In this document: piece after piece, positions 9,217 through 16,489 of the stretch
Position numbering within the stretch: the stretch's first letter is position 1
Layout of the letters: each line of letters begins with the position of its first letter
Assembly: GCA_023436205.1 (NCBI GenBank)
Contig: JAEZKC010000102.1
Span: 1-64,000 of the forward strand
Source of the DNA: Fibrobacterota bacterium
GTDB lineage: Bacteria; Fibrobacterota; Chitinivibrionia; Chitinivibrionales; Chitinispirillaceae
Length of the DNA stretch: 64,000 nucleotides
Direction of reading: 5' to 3'
Position numbers and translations under genes: made by a program
The notes under the pieces: generated by a model
Seen by the model: the letters and a program-made list of their open reading frames with translations, nothing else
What the model was told of the DNA's origin: nothing
Database searches by the model: none

Positions 9217-9451
9217 TGATGATTGATGATTGTTGATTGGAAGAGTAGAAGGGGTGGCGTTTGGTATTGATGCTGCCCCGTTTCACTTCTGATGCCACGT
9301 TCCGCTCATGCAGAGCGTAGGTCCGCCGGAGTCAAAAGGGAATTGTTAATTTTTGATTGATGATTGTTGATTGGGAAGAGAGTGAGAACGGGACTACAAT
9401 ATTGCCACGCCGCCACGCTCCGCTCATGCAGAGCGTAGGTCCGCCGGAGTC
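9217..9451 (+). repeat. Tandem duplication of a two-part repeat downstream of aroC
   Basis: Two motifs occur twice in order. The first is TTGATGATTGTTGATTGG-like (about 9225-9240 and 9356-9374). The second is a 33-bp identical block (9301-9333 and 9419-9451) that includes the hairpin CGCTCATGCAGAGCG. Each unit is about 120-130 bp. The rest of 9205-9757 has no supported gene; the 60-codon frame at 9591-9773 lacks a ribosome site. Confidence 0.7.
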
Positions 9452-9476
9452 GAAGCATAATCCCCTACTCTTTTAT

Positions 9477-9496
9477 GTTAACGGCGAAGACGCCTT
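9477..9496 (-). repeat. Right arm of the 20-bp inverted repeat flanking aroK-aroC
   Basis: GTTAACGGCGAAGACGCCTT is the exact reverse complement of 7451-7470. Confidence 0.7.
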
Positions 9497-9757
9497 ATAG
9501 GTCACCAGCACCCTTCCTCGCACACAAGCACCATCAAAGACAGGCATCAGAGTCTGTCAACCACGACAAGGAACAGAAATTCCCCACCTGTCATATAACA
9601 TAATCGCATAGAGTAAGCTGCCGATAACTGTTGATCGACTGATAGAAAGCACTAGCCATTTTGTTCAGATCATATTTGCTCACATATTTCGTAATAATAA
9701 TATAATGCTTCTTGAGCAGCTTTGAGAGTTTGTATATACTATATTCTTTAATGATCA

Positions 9758-9772
9758 ACTGATTACGAATCA
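9758..9772. other. Left attachment site core
   Basis: ACTGATTACGAATCA is identical to 57892-57906, which is the anticodon stem-loop of the tRNA-Thr-like gene at the other end. It lies about 180 bp beyond the stop codon of the integrase gene. No tRNA 3' half is visible on its left. Confidence 0.7.
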
Positions 9773-9951
9773 CATTACCTATTTTTGCAACGTGTTGATA
9801 TTCAAAGAGTTACACAATTTACAAAAATAAAAGTCATACTTTCAAGTCATAAACAACCGGCGATTTTTACGGAAATGAAACCTGTTTTGCAGCCGTTATT
9901 ACGGGCCACAGCACAGGTTTTAATCAAATAACGCACGCAGGAAGCGTTAAA

Positions 9952-11127
9952 TCAGGATGCCAGAGAGAGGAGGCGCTCTTTGCGCTGGTCAAGTACAAGT
10001 TCCGCATCACGGTGGTAGTATCTCCACAGGGTGCGTTCGGTGTACTGGATGCCCAGGGATTTAATCTGCTGGGGAGTGTAACCAGCATTGAGCATCGAGG
10101 TGAGGGCGACGTGCTTGAGGTCGTGGATCTTGAAATCTGCGATTGCGGGATCTGCATTACGCAGGAGCGTATTCCAGTGACGTTTGGGATCACCCATCGG
10201 TTCCCAGGATGCCCGGCGGATCATATCCCAGTTGCGGGGATTCCATCCGTAGTTCCGGATATGCTCCTGGTCCTCATTCGACCAGATCAGCCTGGGAAAG
10301 AGCAGTGGGCAATCTGGAGGGAGTGCCTGTGCGTAGCGGATGAGGTCCTCATCGATTTCGATAAGGGTAGTGGGTTTGGGAATTTCATTACCGGTTTTCA
10401 TGGGAGTGTAGCGGACCCATGGTTTACTCATGTCAAGTCTGGTACGGGGCAGGTGCAGCAGATCCTGCTTGCGCCCGGGGTTGCGCTCTGCAAAATACAC
10501 AAACCAGTACAGGTGCGATGCGTGATCGATCATCACCTTCTCAAGCCGGTCCCGTTCATCACCGACAAACACCCGGTCACGCTCCACCTCTTTGCGAAGA
10601 GGGATGCGGATCCGCAGGGGCATCCTGTCGATGAGACCATCTTCAAGAGCGGTCATGAGTATCATTTTGATCACTGACTTATACCGATTAACCGTCGCCA
10701 GAGCGCGCAGCCGTTTGGTGGTGCGGGATTTGGTTGTCTCGAGCAGGTTAATGTACTCGAGATATTTCGGGACAAAGAGTTCCATCGGAGTAGCCCCGAA
10801 ATCCTCCAGCACCCGCTTGAACATTTCCGGCATCGATGCATCACCGGCGGTCTTTATCCGGTATTTCAGCAACTGTGCGAATGTGCCTTGTTCCTGTTCT
10901 GTCAAAGATCGGGTTTTGCTGACCTGGTCACGGAGTTCCTTGAGCTTCTGAGCCCTGAGGAGTTTGAGGTCACTCACTCCCCTGGGACGCTCCTCCGGAA
11001 GCAGCTCGGCGGTGTCGATTGTCCGCCGGAGCTGCTTTTTCCCGTCTACCCGGTCGCGGAATCGTTCAGGGACGTTATAGACGATATCGAATACATAGGT
11101 CCCGTTGGATCGCCGTTCAAAGTTCAT
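9952..11127 (-). CDS. int: Tyrosine recombinase (phage integrase)
   Basis: A 391-residue site-specific recombinase that would insert and excise the prophage at the tRNA-Thr anticodon core. Catalytic residues are visible: Arg219 in NPGRKQDLL, Lys244 in the beta-hairpin MKTGN, the HDLKH box at 335-339 (Lys replaces the usual Arg), and the nucleophile tyrosine in WRYYH (370/371). The N-terminal 180 residues form arm/core-binding regions. The start at 11127 is fixed by AGGAGGTGGAG; the longer open frame to 11532 is spurious because it crosses the next gene. Confidence 0.9.
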   Translation of the reverse strand: MNFERRSNGTYVFDIVYNVPERFRDRVDGKKQLRRTIDTAELLPEERPRGVSDLKLLRAQKLKELRDQVSKTRSLTEQEQGTFAQLLKYRIKTAGDASMPEMFKRVLEDFGATPMELFVPKYLEYINLLETTKSRTTKRLRALATVNRYKSVIKMILMTALEDGLIDRMPLRIRIPLRKEVERDRVFVGDERDRLEKVMIDHASHLYWFVYFAERNPGRKQDLLHLPRTRLDMSKPWVRYTPMKTGNEIPKPTTLIEIDEDLIRYAQALPPDCPLLFPRLIWSNEDQEHIRNYGWNPRNWDMIRRASWEPMGDPKRHWNTLLRNADPAIADFKIHDLKHVALTSMLNAGYTPQQIKSLGIQYTERTLWRYYHRDAELVLDQRKERLLSLAS

Positions 11128-11167
11128 CTCCACCTCCTGAAGGAAGCGGAGCCGCAAGGGAAATATA

Positions 11168-11914
11168 TTAGGTACACGGTGTCTCCTGCAATTTGAATTC
11201 CACAACCCAGACCCAGGGGTTTGCATCCCAACCGAAACCGCGCTTGGCGTTGATGTGGTCCCAGAGTCCGGAAAAGTTTTCTCTGGCTGATATGTGCCCA
11301 TATACATCTGTGAATACACCATCACCACCATCAAGCGATTCTTCGAACCCCTCAGCAACAGCATCTTCCTCACTGATACTCTGCACACGCTCCACCCGCA
11401 CATTGACAAGCTCAAGGGTGATGCGGGAAGCCCATCGGGGCATGTGGATTGAGGGGCGCACCCTGCAGGGGGATTCGCCAGGCTTCCACTTGTATTGACT
11501 TTGAACGCCGAAATGCTTTCTGGCATCCTCAATTGATTGATTTAGTAATCGTTCAAACTGATCGCTTGGGACCCGTAGCCAATCTTTTCTGTAAAAGCTA
11601 TCTGCCAGGTAGTCGATTGCAAGCAGGTTTGCACCCCAAGCCCAGGCACCTACACGCCAATTCTCCCGCACCCAAAGCCGGTCGCCTGGTGTTCCGTAGG
11701 GGCAAGCTGATTGCGTAGCATGGCCGATTACAACAGGCATAGTGTCACCACTACATGCTGCACCCCACTTGAACAACCATAGACCGTTTTGATACTCAGG
11801 CTGCGGATTAATCACCCGTCGTGTCTGCGTCTTGCGTCCGTCCAGTGTGGCGCGGACCATCGGCGCACTAAATAGTATCGGTATCTCTTTCATCTGATCG
11901 CCAGTCATTGCCAT
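11168..11914 (-). CDS. ASCH-like phage protein
   Basis: A 248-residue protein of a family common in phage early regions, recognised by the opening ILFSAPMVRATLDGRKTQTRR and the later ERVQSISEEDAVAEGFEE. ASCH domains bind nucleic acids; the specific role of these phage proteins is unsettled. Start at 11914 because ACAGGAGG precedes it, giving a seven-residue extension before MKEIPILF. It overlaps the upstream gene by 47 bp. Confidence 0.7.
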   Translation of the reverse strand: MAMTGDQMKEIPILFSAPMVRATLDGRKTQTRRVINPQPEYQNGLWLFKWGAACSGDTMPVVIGHATQSACPYGTPGDRLWVRENWRVGAWAWGANLLAIDYLADSFYRKDWLRVPSDQFERLLNQSIEDARKHFGVQSQYKWKPGESPCRVRPSIHMPRWASRITLELVNVRVERVQSISEEDAVAEGFEESLDGGDGVFTDVYGHISARENFSGLWDHINAKRGFGWDANPWVWVVEFKLQETPCT

Positions 11915-12206
11915 TGCGGGCCTCCTGTTTTGGCAGTTCTGAATGCTGTATTACCCAATCGGTTATTTCATCGCCATTTTTATATTGTTCGTACAGGTCA
12001 TTATCATACTCTCTTAAGTCCTCAATATCTGCAGGGTGAGCCAATGGGCAATCAAACACATAACAGCACCCGGGTTCTTGTTTTTCTTTGGATCTGGATT
12101 TACAGCCATAACCACCATTTTGATTTGTTTTAGATGTAAACAGCCCACATTCCTGCGCAAGAGAATCGATGTGGATTAATTGATGAGGCATTTTAACATA
12201 GGCCAT
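11868..12206 (-). CDS. Hypothetical early phage protein, Cys-containing
   Basis: A 112-residue protein (113 from the alternative ATG at 12209), not recognised. A cysteine-containing middle (GYGCKSRSK, GCCYVFDCPLAHP) may bind metal; the C-terminus is acidic. The start overlaps the stop of the gene before it, with GGGGGAG just upstream. Its last 47 bp overlap the ASCH-like gene. Confidence 0.5.
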   Translation of the reverse strand: MAYVKMPHQLIHIDSLAQECGLFTSKTNQNGGYGCKSRSKEKQEPGCCYVFDCPLAHPADIEDLREYDNDLYEQYKNGDEITDWVIQHSELPKQEARNGNDWRSDERDTDTI

Positions 12207-12472
12207 CATCTCTCCCCCTTGCAGTATGCGGTGAGCTTGTCGATGTGGTTACTGGGTGTATCAAAGTAACCGTATAGTGCGAAACAGAGTTCGTAGTGGG
12301 TACATTTGCTACTCTTTACCTTGCAACCCCAGCATACTTGTACCATCTCCCGCACATCCTCCAACCGGATCGCCAGCGGGTGGGCGGTGTTCCAAGCGAC
12401 TTCGGCTTCTTCTGGAGTGTCGTAAAAAAGTGGAGCCTGAACCTTAGCCCCACACTTTGAGCAATTAACCAT
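12206..12472 (-). CDS. Small zinc-ribbon-like phage protein
   Basis: An 88-residue protein with NCSKCGAKV near its start and VCWGCKVKSSKC later, i.e. paired CxxC knuckles. The segment YDTPEEAEVAWNTAH resembles Lar-type restriction-alleviation proteins, but the match is partial. The ATG at 12472 overlaps the previous gene by 8 bp; the longer start at 12547 would overlap it by 83 bp and adds an unusual N-terminus. Either start is possible. Confidence 0.5.
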   Translation of the reverse strand: MVNCSKCGAKVQAPLFYDTPEEAEVAWNTAHPLAIRLEDVREMVQVCWGCKVKSSKCTHYELCFALYGYFDTPSNHIDKLTAYCKGER

Positions 12473-12626
12473 GTACCCGCTCGTTGATTTTGCATCTGGA
12501 AATGTTTTCCTTAACTTTGATAAATCGCACGAATCTGTCCTCTTCATAAACTTCGGCCTCGAAAAACTTCAGATGTACGGTCTTTTCGTTAGACAGGTTT
12601 TCGGAGCATTTTATTTTAAATGGCAT
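12465..12626 (-). CDS. Hypothetical small phage protein
   Basis: A 53-residue basic protein of unknown function, beginning MPFKIKC. The start at 12626 is supported by TAGGAGG six bases upstream, whereas the longer frame to 12674 has none. It overlaps the downstream zinc-ribbon gene. Confidence 0.5.
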   Translation of the reverse strand: MPFKIKCSENLSNEKTVHLKFFEAEVYEEDRFVRFIKVKENISRCKINERVHG

Positions 12627-12636
12627 CGGTAGCCTC

Positions 12637-13047
12637 CTATTTCTGTTCAGCGATAAAATCACACTCTTCACCACTGATCGGACAGAATGTTGGTATTTCT
12701 TCTGGTAGTTGAATCGAGATTATAAATGAGCATGGTGCAAGTAGACATTCAGTATGAGCACAGTCATTGCAGCTGTACACAACCCTCCCCATCAGCTCCA
12801 TGCTCTCCTCCAGATCTTTCTTGAGGCGTGCGTTCTCACTGATCAAATCAGCCATTTGTTTGTCGTCACCATCGGCGGCCTCCTGTTCTTCACACCCGAA
12901 CTTCTGACCACACCAACAGCATTCATCTTGATTCCACGAATGGTTGCAATGGTGACCACATGGCCTTTTTGAGTTTGGGCATTCGTTTTTTGGCAACCCT
13001 TCTTCACACGACGTACATATTTCATCTAAAACCTGTTTATCACTCAT
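12637..13047 (-). CDS. Cys-rich phage protein
   Basis: A 136-residue protein with about 16 cysteines in three clusters: CTSCEEGLPKNECPNSKRPC, CCWCGQKFGC, and CNDCAHTECLLAPC. A coiled-coil-like helix (ISENARLKKDLEESMELM) separates the last two. Probably binds several zinc ions; function unknown. GGGGAGAAGG precedes the ATG, and it overlaps the upstream membrane protein gene by 4 bp. Confidence 0.55.
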   Translation of the reverse strand: MSDKQVLDEICTSCEEGLPKNECPNSKRPCGHHCNHSWNQDECCWCGQKFGCEEQEAADGDDKQMADLISENARLKKDLEESMELMGRVVYSCNDCAHTECLLAPCSFIISIQLPEEIPTFCPISGEECDFIAEQK

Positions 13048-13247
13048 TTTGACCTTCTCCCCTTCAAAAGCCTCTTCACCACCCTATACAACCCAAAAGG
13101 CGGCAGTAGTAAAACACAAACGATAATTACCGGCCAATCTCTCATATCGTACCAGTAAAGCCTCCACATAACAAAACTGTTGTTCTCTTTGCGGAAAAGC
13201 CCTATTCCAAACCCAACATAAACACCTGCCAGAATCCACCAGATCAT
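13044..13247 (-). CDS. Small membrane protein
   Basis: A 67-residue protein with two predicted membrane helices (residues 1-18 and about 40-55) and a basic C-terminus (VVKRLLKGRRSK). The start overlaps the stop of the preceding small gene (ATGA). Function unknown; small membrane proteins in early phage regions sometimes act in exclusion. Confidence 0.5.
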   Translation of the reverse strand: MIWWILAGVYVGFGIGLFRKENNSFVMWRLYWYDMRDWPVIIVCVLLLPPFGLYRVVKRLLKGRRSK

Positions 13248-13396
13248 TGCCTGCCCCTTTTCCAGGAATTAAATAGCTCACGCTGCCGAGTATCATCATG
13301 CCTGGTAAGGATCACCATTGCCCACGCGATGAGCAATCCGGCAGCAAACACAACAGCAGTAATGATATATGCAGTTAAAGACAGTAGAAACCCCAT
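13244..13396 (-). CDS. Very small membrane protein
   Basis: A 50-residue protein (51 from the ATG at 13399). GAGGAGGT lies just upstream and favours the second ATG. One strong membrane helix covers residues 2-31; the tail is charged (TRHDDTRQRELFNSWKRGR). The stop overlaps the next start, so it is part of the same compact operon. Confidence 0.5.
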   Translation of the reverse strand: MGFLLSLTAYIITAVVFAAGLLIAWAMVILTRHDDTRQRELFNSWKRGRQ

Positions 13397-13668
13397 CATA
13401 CCTCCTCGTTAAACTTGCGCAATGCAACCCGCATTTTCCTCAGAGCACTGTGCAGTGTTCGTAAAACAGTCTGGCGATCGACCCCCAGCTTTTCAGCGAT
13501 CTGGTCCATGGTGGCGAACTCGGCAGAGAGCGTGTTTTGAGCACGCTTTACCGAAGGCTTACGCGGGGCTCTGTCTTCAGGTTCGGTAGACGGATAGGTC
13601 TTATCGATCCGAAGATGGGCCCGATATTGCATGGCCAGAAGCCGCTGATGCTGGGAGTCGGAGATCAT
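13396..13668 (-). CDS. Small helix-turn-helix protein (sigma region 4-like)
   Basis: A 90-residue basic protein with a C-terminal HTH of the sigma-70 region 4 type (ATMDQIAEKLGVDRQTVLRTL). It probably binds DNA and may regulate early or late phage transcription. No sigma region 2 is present, so it is not a full sigma factor. Confidence 0.55.
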   Translation of the reverse strand: MISDSQHQRLLAMQYRAHLRIDKTYPSTEPEDRAPRKPSVKRAQNTLSAEFATMDQIAEKLGVDRQTVLRTLHSALRKMRVALRKFNEEV

Positions 13669-13671
13669 TTC

Positions 13672-14343
13672 TTAATCATCTCCCTCATACCATTCAGTGC
13701 GAACTGATTCAGGGTCTTTTTCGATGATTGTACCGGCTGCATAGATGCGGAAAAGAAAAGCTTCTATACCGTAAAGTCCACCCATAAATTTATGTTCCTG
13801 GAGCTGCAGATCTTCAGCCCTGGCGATTGCTATTGTTCCAGAGTTATTAATAAGCAAGCTGTACTTGCATTTGTATTTACTTTTTCCATACTCATCATCA
13901 AAGTGAACCCAATATGACGAACTCGGATATCCCGGTTCATCACAGAAGAATGATATCTCTCCCGGCTTCTCATCGAGTTCGCCAATAGCTCTTTCGATCA
14001 GCTCCGACAACTTCATCTGCTTAGGAAAATCTCCAGATAATAGCTTCGTCATATCAGCTTTCATCTTTTCAAAGCCTATAGTCGTAAGCTGGGCATTAAG
14101 AACATCCCGGACCATCTGCAGAATAGTGTGGTTGTACTCTGCGATGTTCAACTGCTTGAGGTCTATCTTGATTGCTTCTTTAACAGCCAGTTCAATATTC
14201 TTTCGAAAATCGCTGTTGTAGGATATAACACGGTGTATTGCCTGATCGATCGCCATCATAAGTTGCGTGTTAATTGACTCTTTGATTTTTCCGCTCGCTT
14301 CCAGCTCTTCAAACTGCTCCTGTACAACCTTTGCCAAATCCAT
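13672..14343 (-). CDS. Hypothetical early phage protein
   Basis: A 223-residue protein, helical for the first 110 residues (EQFEELEASGKIKESINTQ...) and beta-rich after that. Not recognised. A good GAGGAGATAGT precedes the ATG. Confidence 0.5.
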   Translation of the reverse strand: MDLAKVVQEQFEELEASGKIKESINTQLMMAIDQAIHRVISYNSDFRKNIELAVKEAIKIDLKQLNIAEYNHTILQMVRDVLNAQLTTIGFEKMKADMTKLLSGDFPKQMKLSELIERAIGELDEKPGEISFFCDEPGYPSSSYWVHFDDEYGKSKYKCKYSLLINNSGTIAIARAEDLQLQEHKFMGGLYGIEAFLFRIYAAGTIIEKDPESVRTEWYEGDD

Positions 14344-14371
14344 ACTATCTCCTCATTGTTAAAATTGATTG

Positions 14372-14833
14372 TTAGTTACTTTTTGCCTTAACTGGTTTCG
14401 GATTTTTGCACCAGGCTTCGGTGCATCCGTGATTGTTTGCGTAATACCGACACGATGAGTCAAAACATGCATGCACATCCTGCCAGTACACCTTGCCACT
14501 GCCCTTGCATGTTGAGCAATCTATAAATGATCCGTGACCGTGAAAATCCTCACCTGAACCGTGGCAATTAGAGCAATCCACTATGGAGACGCCACTTTGA
14601 AGTGGAGGACTATTTTTCGGCTTACCATCGCAAGTTGTTTCGGGCATTTTTGCCCCGGTTAACATATCAAGCCCACACATCAGAAGCAGCTGGTTCTGCT
14701 CGTTATCATCATGTGATGAGATCAGAACGACCCCGCCATCTGTTGGATCATAGATAAGAGAAATACCGATCCACTTTTCCGGCATCTCACCCTTCAGACA
14801 CAAATTCTCATTCTGCCGCAATGTAACACCCAT
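14372..14833 (-). CDS. Phage protein with DnaJ-type CxxCxGxG zinc motifs
   Basis: A 153-residue protein. Two CxxCxGxG repeats are clear (CSNCHGSG and CSTCKGSG), as in the DnaJ central zinc domain, followed by further cysteines (CFDSSCRYY, CTEAWC). There is no J domain. The motif suggests a zinc-stabilised fold that binds protein or nucleic acid. The ATG overlaps the preceding stop (ATAATG) with AAAAGGAG upstream. Confidence 0.55.
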   Translation of the reverse strand: MGVTLRQNENLCLKGEMPEKWIGISLIYDPTDGGVVLISSHDDNEQNQLLLMCGLDMLTGAKMPETTCDGKPKNSPPLQSGVSIVDCSNCHGSGEDFHGHGSFIDCSTCKGSGKVYWQDVHACFDSSCRYYANNHGCTEAWCKNPKPVKAKSN

Positions 14834-15072
14834 TATGCACTCCTTTTCTTAGTCCGGTACCGGACCACTTTGAAACAGAGGACATCACGCATGCGGACCG
14901 GCCGCATTTCACGCACATGCCCGATATCGTAATCGGTACCGACTGGTATCGCTACCGTTTTGAGAATCCCTCTCATGCGTACACGCAGAATCATCTCCCT
15001 GGGCAACCATCTCCGGAAAAAGAAATGAAGGTAACTGCGATATACTATTCTGACTCTTTTGATCGGTTTCAC
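14833..15072 (-). CDS. Hypothetical basic phage protein
   Basis: A 79-residue Arg-rich protein with no recognised domain. GTG at 15072 is preferred because it overlaps the stop of the gene before it (GTGA) and follows a GGGGGG tract; a longer frame to 15102 lies inside the previous gene. Confidence 0.45.
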   Translation of the reverse strand: MKPIKRVRIVYRSYLHFFFRRWLPREMILRVRMRGILKTVAIPVGTDYDIGHVREMRPVRMRDVLCFKVVRYRTKKRSA

Positions 15073-15332
15073 TGCTGCCCCCCTGCCTTCTGGTGCTGAC
15101 AATGCTTTTTACTTTTGCAAACCCAGTCACCTTCAGAACGTTTTTTGTCGGGACAGATCCCCTTGTCATCACAAAAGACCTGCTTGCTCTTAATTATCCT
15201 TTTGCACTCAAGGCACATGGTGTGCTTGTAAACAGGGCTGTGTGCAGGTGCTTTTCGCGGGCGCATCCAGACACCATCAAATTCGAGGAGTCCACACCGT
15301 ATGCATTCGGGTACTGCTTTTAGTCCACTCAT
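15069..15332 (-). CDS. Cys-rich phage protein
   Basis: An 87-residue protein with CIRCGL near the start and CLECKR, CDDKGICPDKK and CKSKKHC later; probably zinc binding. Not recognised. AAAGGATTC precedes the ATG. One of several Cys-rich proteins in this early operon. Confidence 0.5.
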   Translation of the reverse strand: MSGLKAVPECIRCGLLEFDGVWMRPRKAPAHSPVYKHTMCLECKRIIKSKQVFCDDKGICPDKKRSEGDWVCKSKKHCQHQKAGGQQ

Positions 15333-15354
15333 CAGAGAATCCTTTGAATTGTAT

Positions 15355-16206
15355 TTAGAATAATGAGAGCTGCGGATCTACAACAGCTATCTCAGGCATT
15401 TCAGTATGTTGTCTGCCGTCAAGCAGGTCGTTGTTTGGAAAACTTTTTCCGGTAAAAAAGGAAAGCCCCCCAGCTGCCCACTCGTGCACTTTCCAGGCAG
15501 AGGGGCACACCGCCTGACCGGTCTGCAGCTGGTGGTAAATAGAATCTTTTCTTACACCAGGCACCCATTGTCCCCAGCTTTTAAAAAAGAAAGGAACACC
15601 CGCCTTCAGGCACTGATCACGATCGTGGCGGATCCACCAAAGGTGCGCCGGTCTGGCTTCGGGTCCTGTTTCTCCTCCGGCAATGACACCAATGCGTTTG
15701 CCAAGGGAAAGGAAATCAGCAGGGTAGTCGATCAACCCCAGTGCCGGTTCATGAGAAACCACGTAAGCAGCGGCCGGTATCTCCCGCAACACTGCCCAGC
15801 GTTCATCAAAACGATGCTGGTTTCCGGCCGTAATACCAAGGCACACATTGGGGTAACCGTTGCCCCAGTCCTCCGGGAGATGATGTACAGCGTGATCGAT
15901 CCGCTTTGTCAGTATGATAAATTTGAGAGAGGAACATTCTTTAATAATGGCCCACGCCTCATTGCGCCAGGCATCGGCATCAGCGTGGAAGAAATCGCTC
16001 CAGCTGCAGGTAAAAACCGTTGTGCCAGGTTTCAGCCGCAGAGGCTTACGGAATGTCTGATCAGAAGAACGGACCACTACCGCAGGGTTATGACCATACC
16101 GCTCTTTTTCCCGGTACATATAGCAGTTTGCACATTCCTCGGATACTCTGATGCAACCCTGCCACGGGTTCCATGTTTCGTCTGTCCAGGCTATTCCAGT
16201 AGGCAT
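15355..16206 (-). CDS. Gp37/Gp68-like (DUF5131) phage protein with C-terminal clamp-binding motif
   Basis: A 283-residue protein of the phage Gp37/Gp68 family, identified by the opening IAWTDETWNPWQGC and the cysteines in the CxxxxxECANCY segment, which resemble a radical-SAM-like cluster site. ASCH-like and Gp37 genes often occur together in phages. The last residues are PQLSLF: QLSLF is the canonical beta sliding clamp-binding motif, suggesting recruitment to the replisome. AGGAGAAGTG fixes the start. Confidence 0.7.
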   Translation of the reverse strand: MPTGIAWTDETWNPWQGCIRVSEECANCYMYREKERYGHNPAVVVRSSDQTFRKPLRLKPGTTVFTCSWSDFFHADADAWRNEAWAIIKECSSLKFIILTKRIDHAVHHLPEDWGNGYPNVCLGITAGNQHRFDERWAVLREIPAAAYVVSHEPALGLIDYPADFLSLGKRIGVIAGGETGPEARPAHLWWIRHDRDQCLKAGVPFFFKSWGQWVPGVRKDSIYHQLQTGQAVCPSAWKVHEWAAGGLSFFTGKSFPNNDLLDGRQHTEMPEIAVVDPQLSLF

Positions 16207-16207
16207 A

Positions 16208-16489
16208 TCACTTCTCCTGTGGAGCAGGTTTAACGTACGGAGGCAAAACTGTCGGGAGCATTCTCTCCCGCATCAGAGCTCCCTCCGGATCTGGTTCATG
16301 AACGATCTCACCACCAAAGAGCCCCTTGATGCTGTGAAGTGCTTTGATATCATCAACATCAGGAGCGGTTTTTTTCAGCGTGTCAACTTCAGCACGGGAG
16401 TACTCGACACCATCTTCAAATATGACGGCGCCAGATTCCTGCACCGTCATATTGAGATTGAGGATCCGTGACTTAATCCTCTGTTGCAT
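16208..16489 (-). CDS. Hypothetical early phage protein
   Basis: A 93-residue protein, not recognised. The ATG at 16489 lies inside the end of the ParB-like gene and follows GAGGTGGAT; the ATG at 16450 has no site. One base separates its stop from the next start. Longer frames to the right are shadows of the ParB-like gene. Confidence 0.5.
   Translation of the reverse strand: MQQRIKSRILNLNMTVQESGAVIFEDGVEYSRAEVDTLKKTAPDVDDIKALHSIKGLFGGEIVHEPDPEGALMRERMLPTVLPPYVKPAPQEK

Noticed and set aside
9591..9773. 60-codon minus-strand frame at the left attachment core
   Set aside because: No ribosome site and AT-rich composition; it spans the attachment core and is probably chance.
11128..11532. Extension of the integrase frame to 526 residues
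   Set aside because: The added 135 codons lie inside the ASCH-like gene in another frame and the strong ribosome site is at the shorter start.
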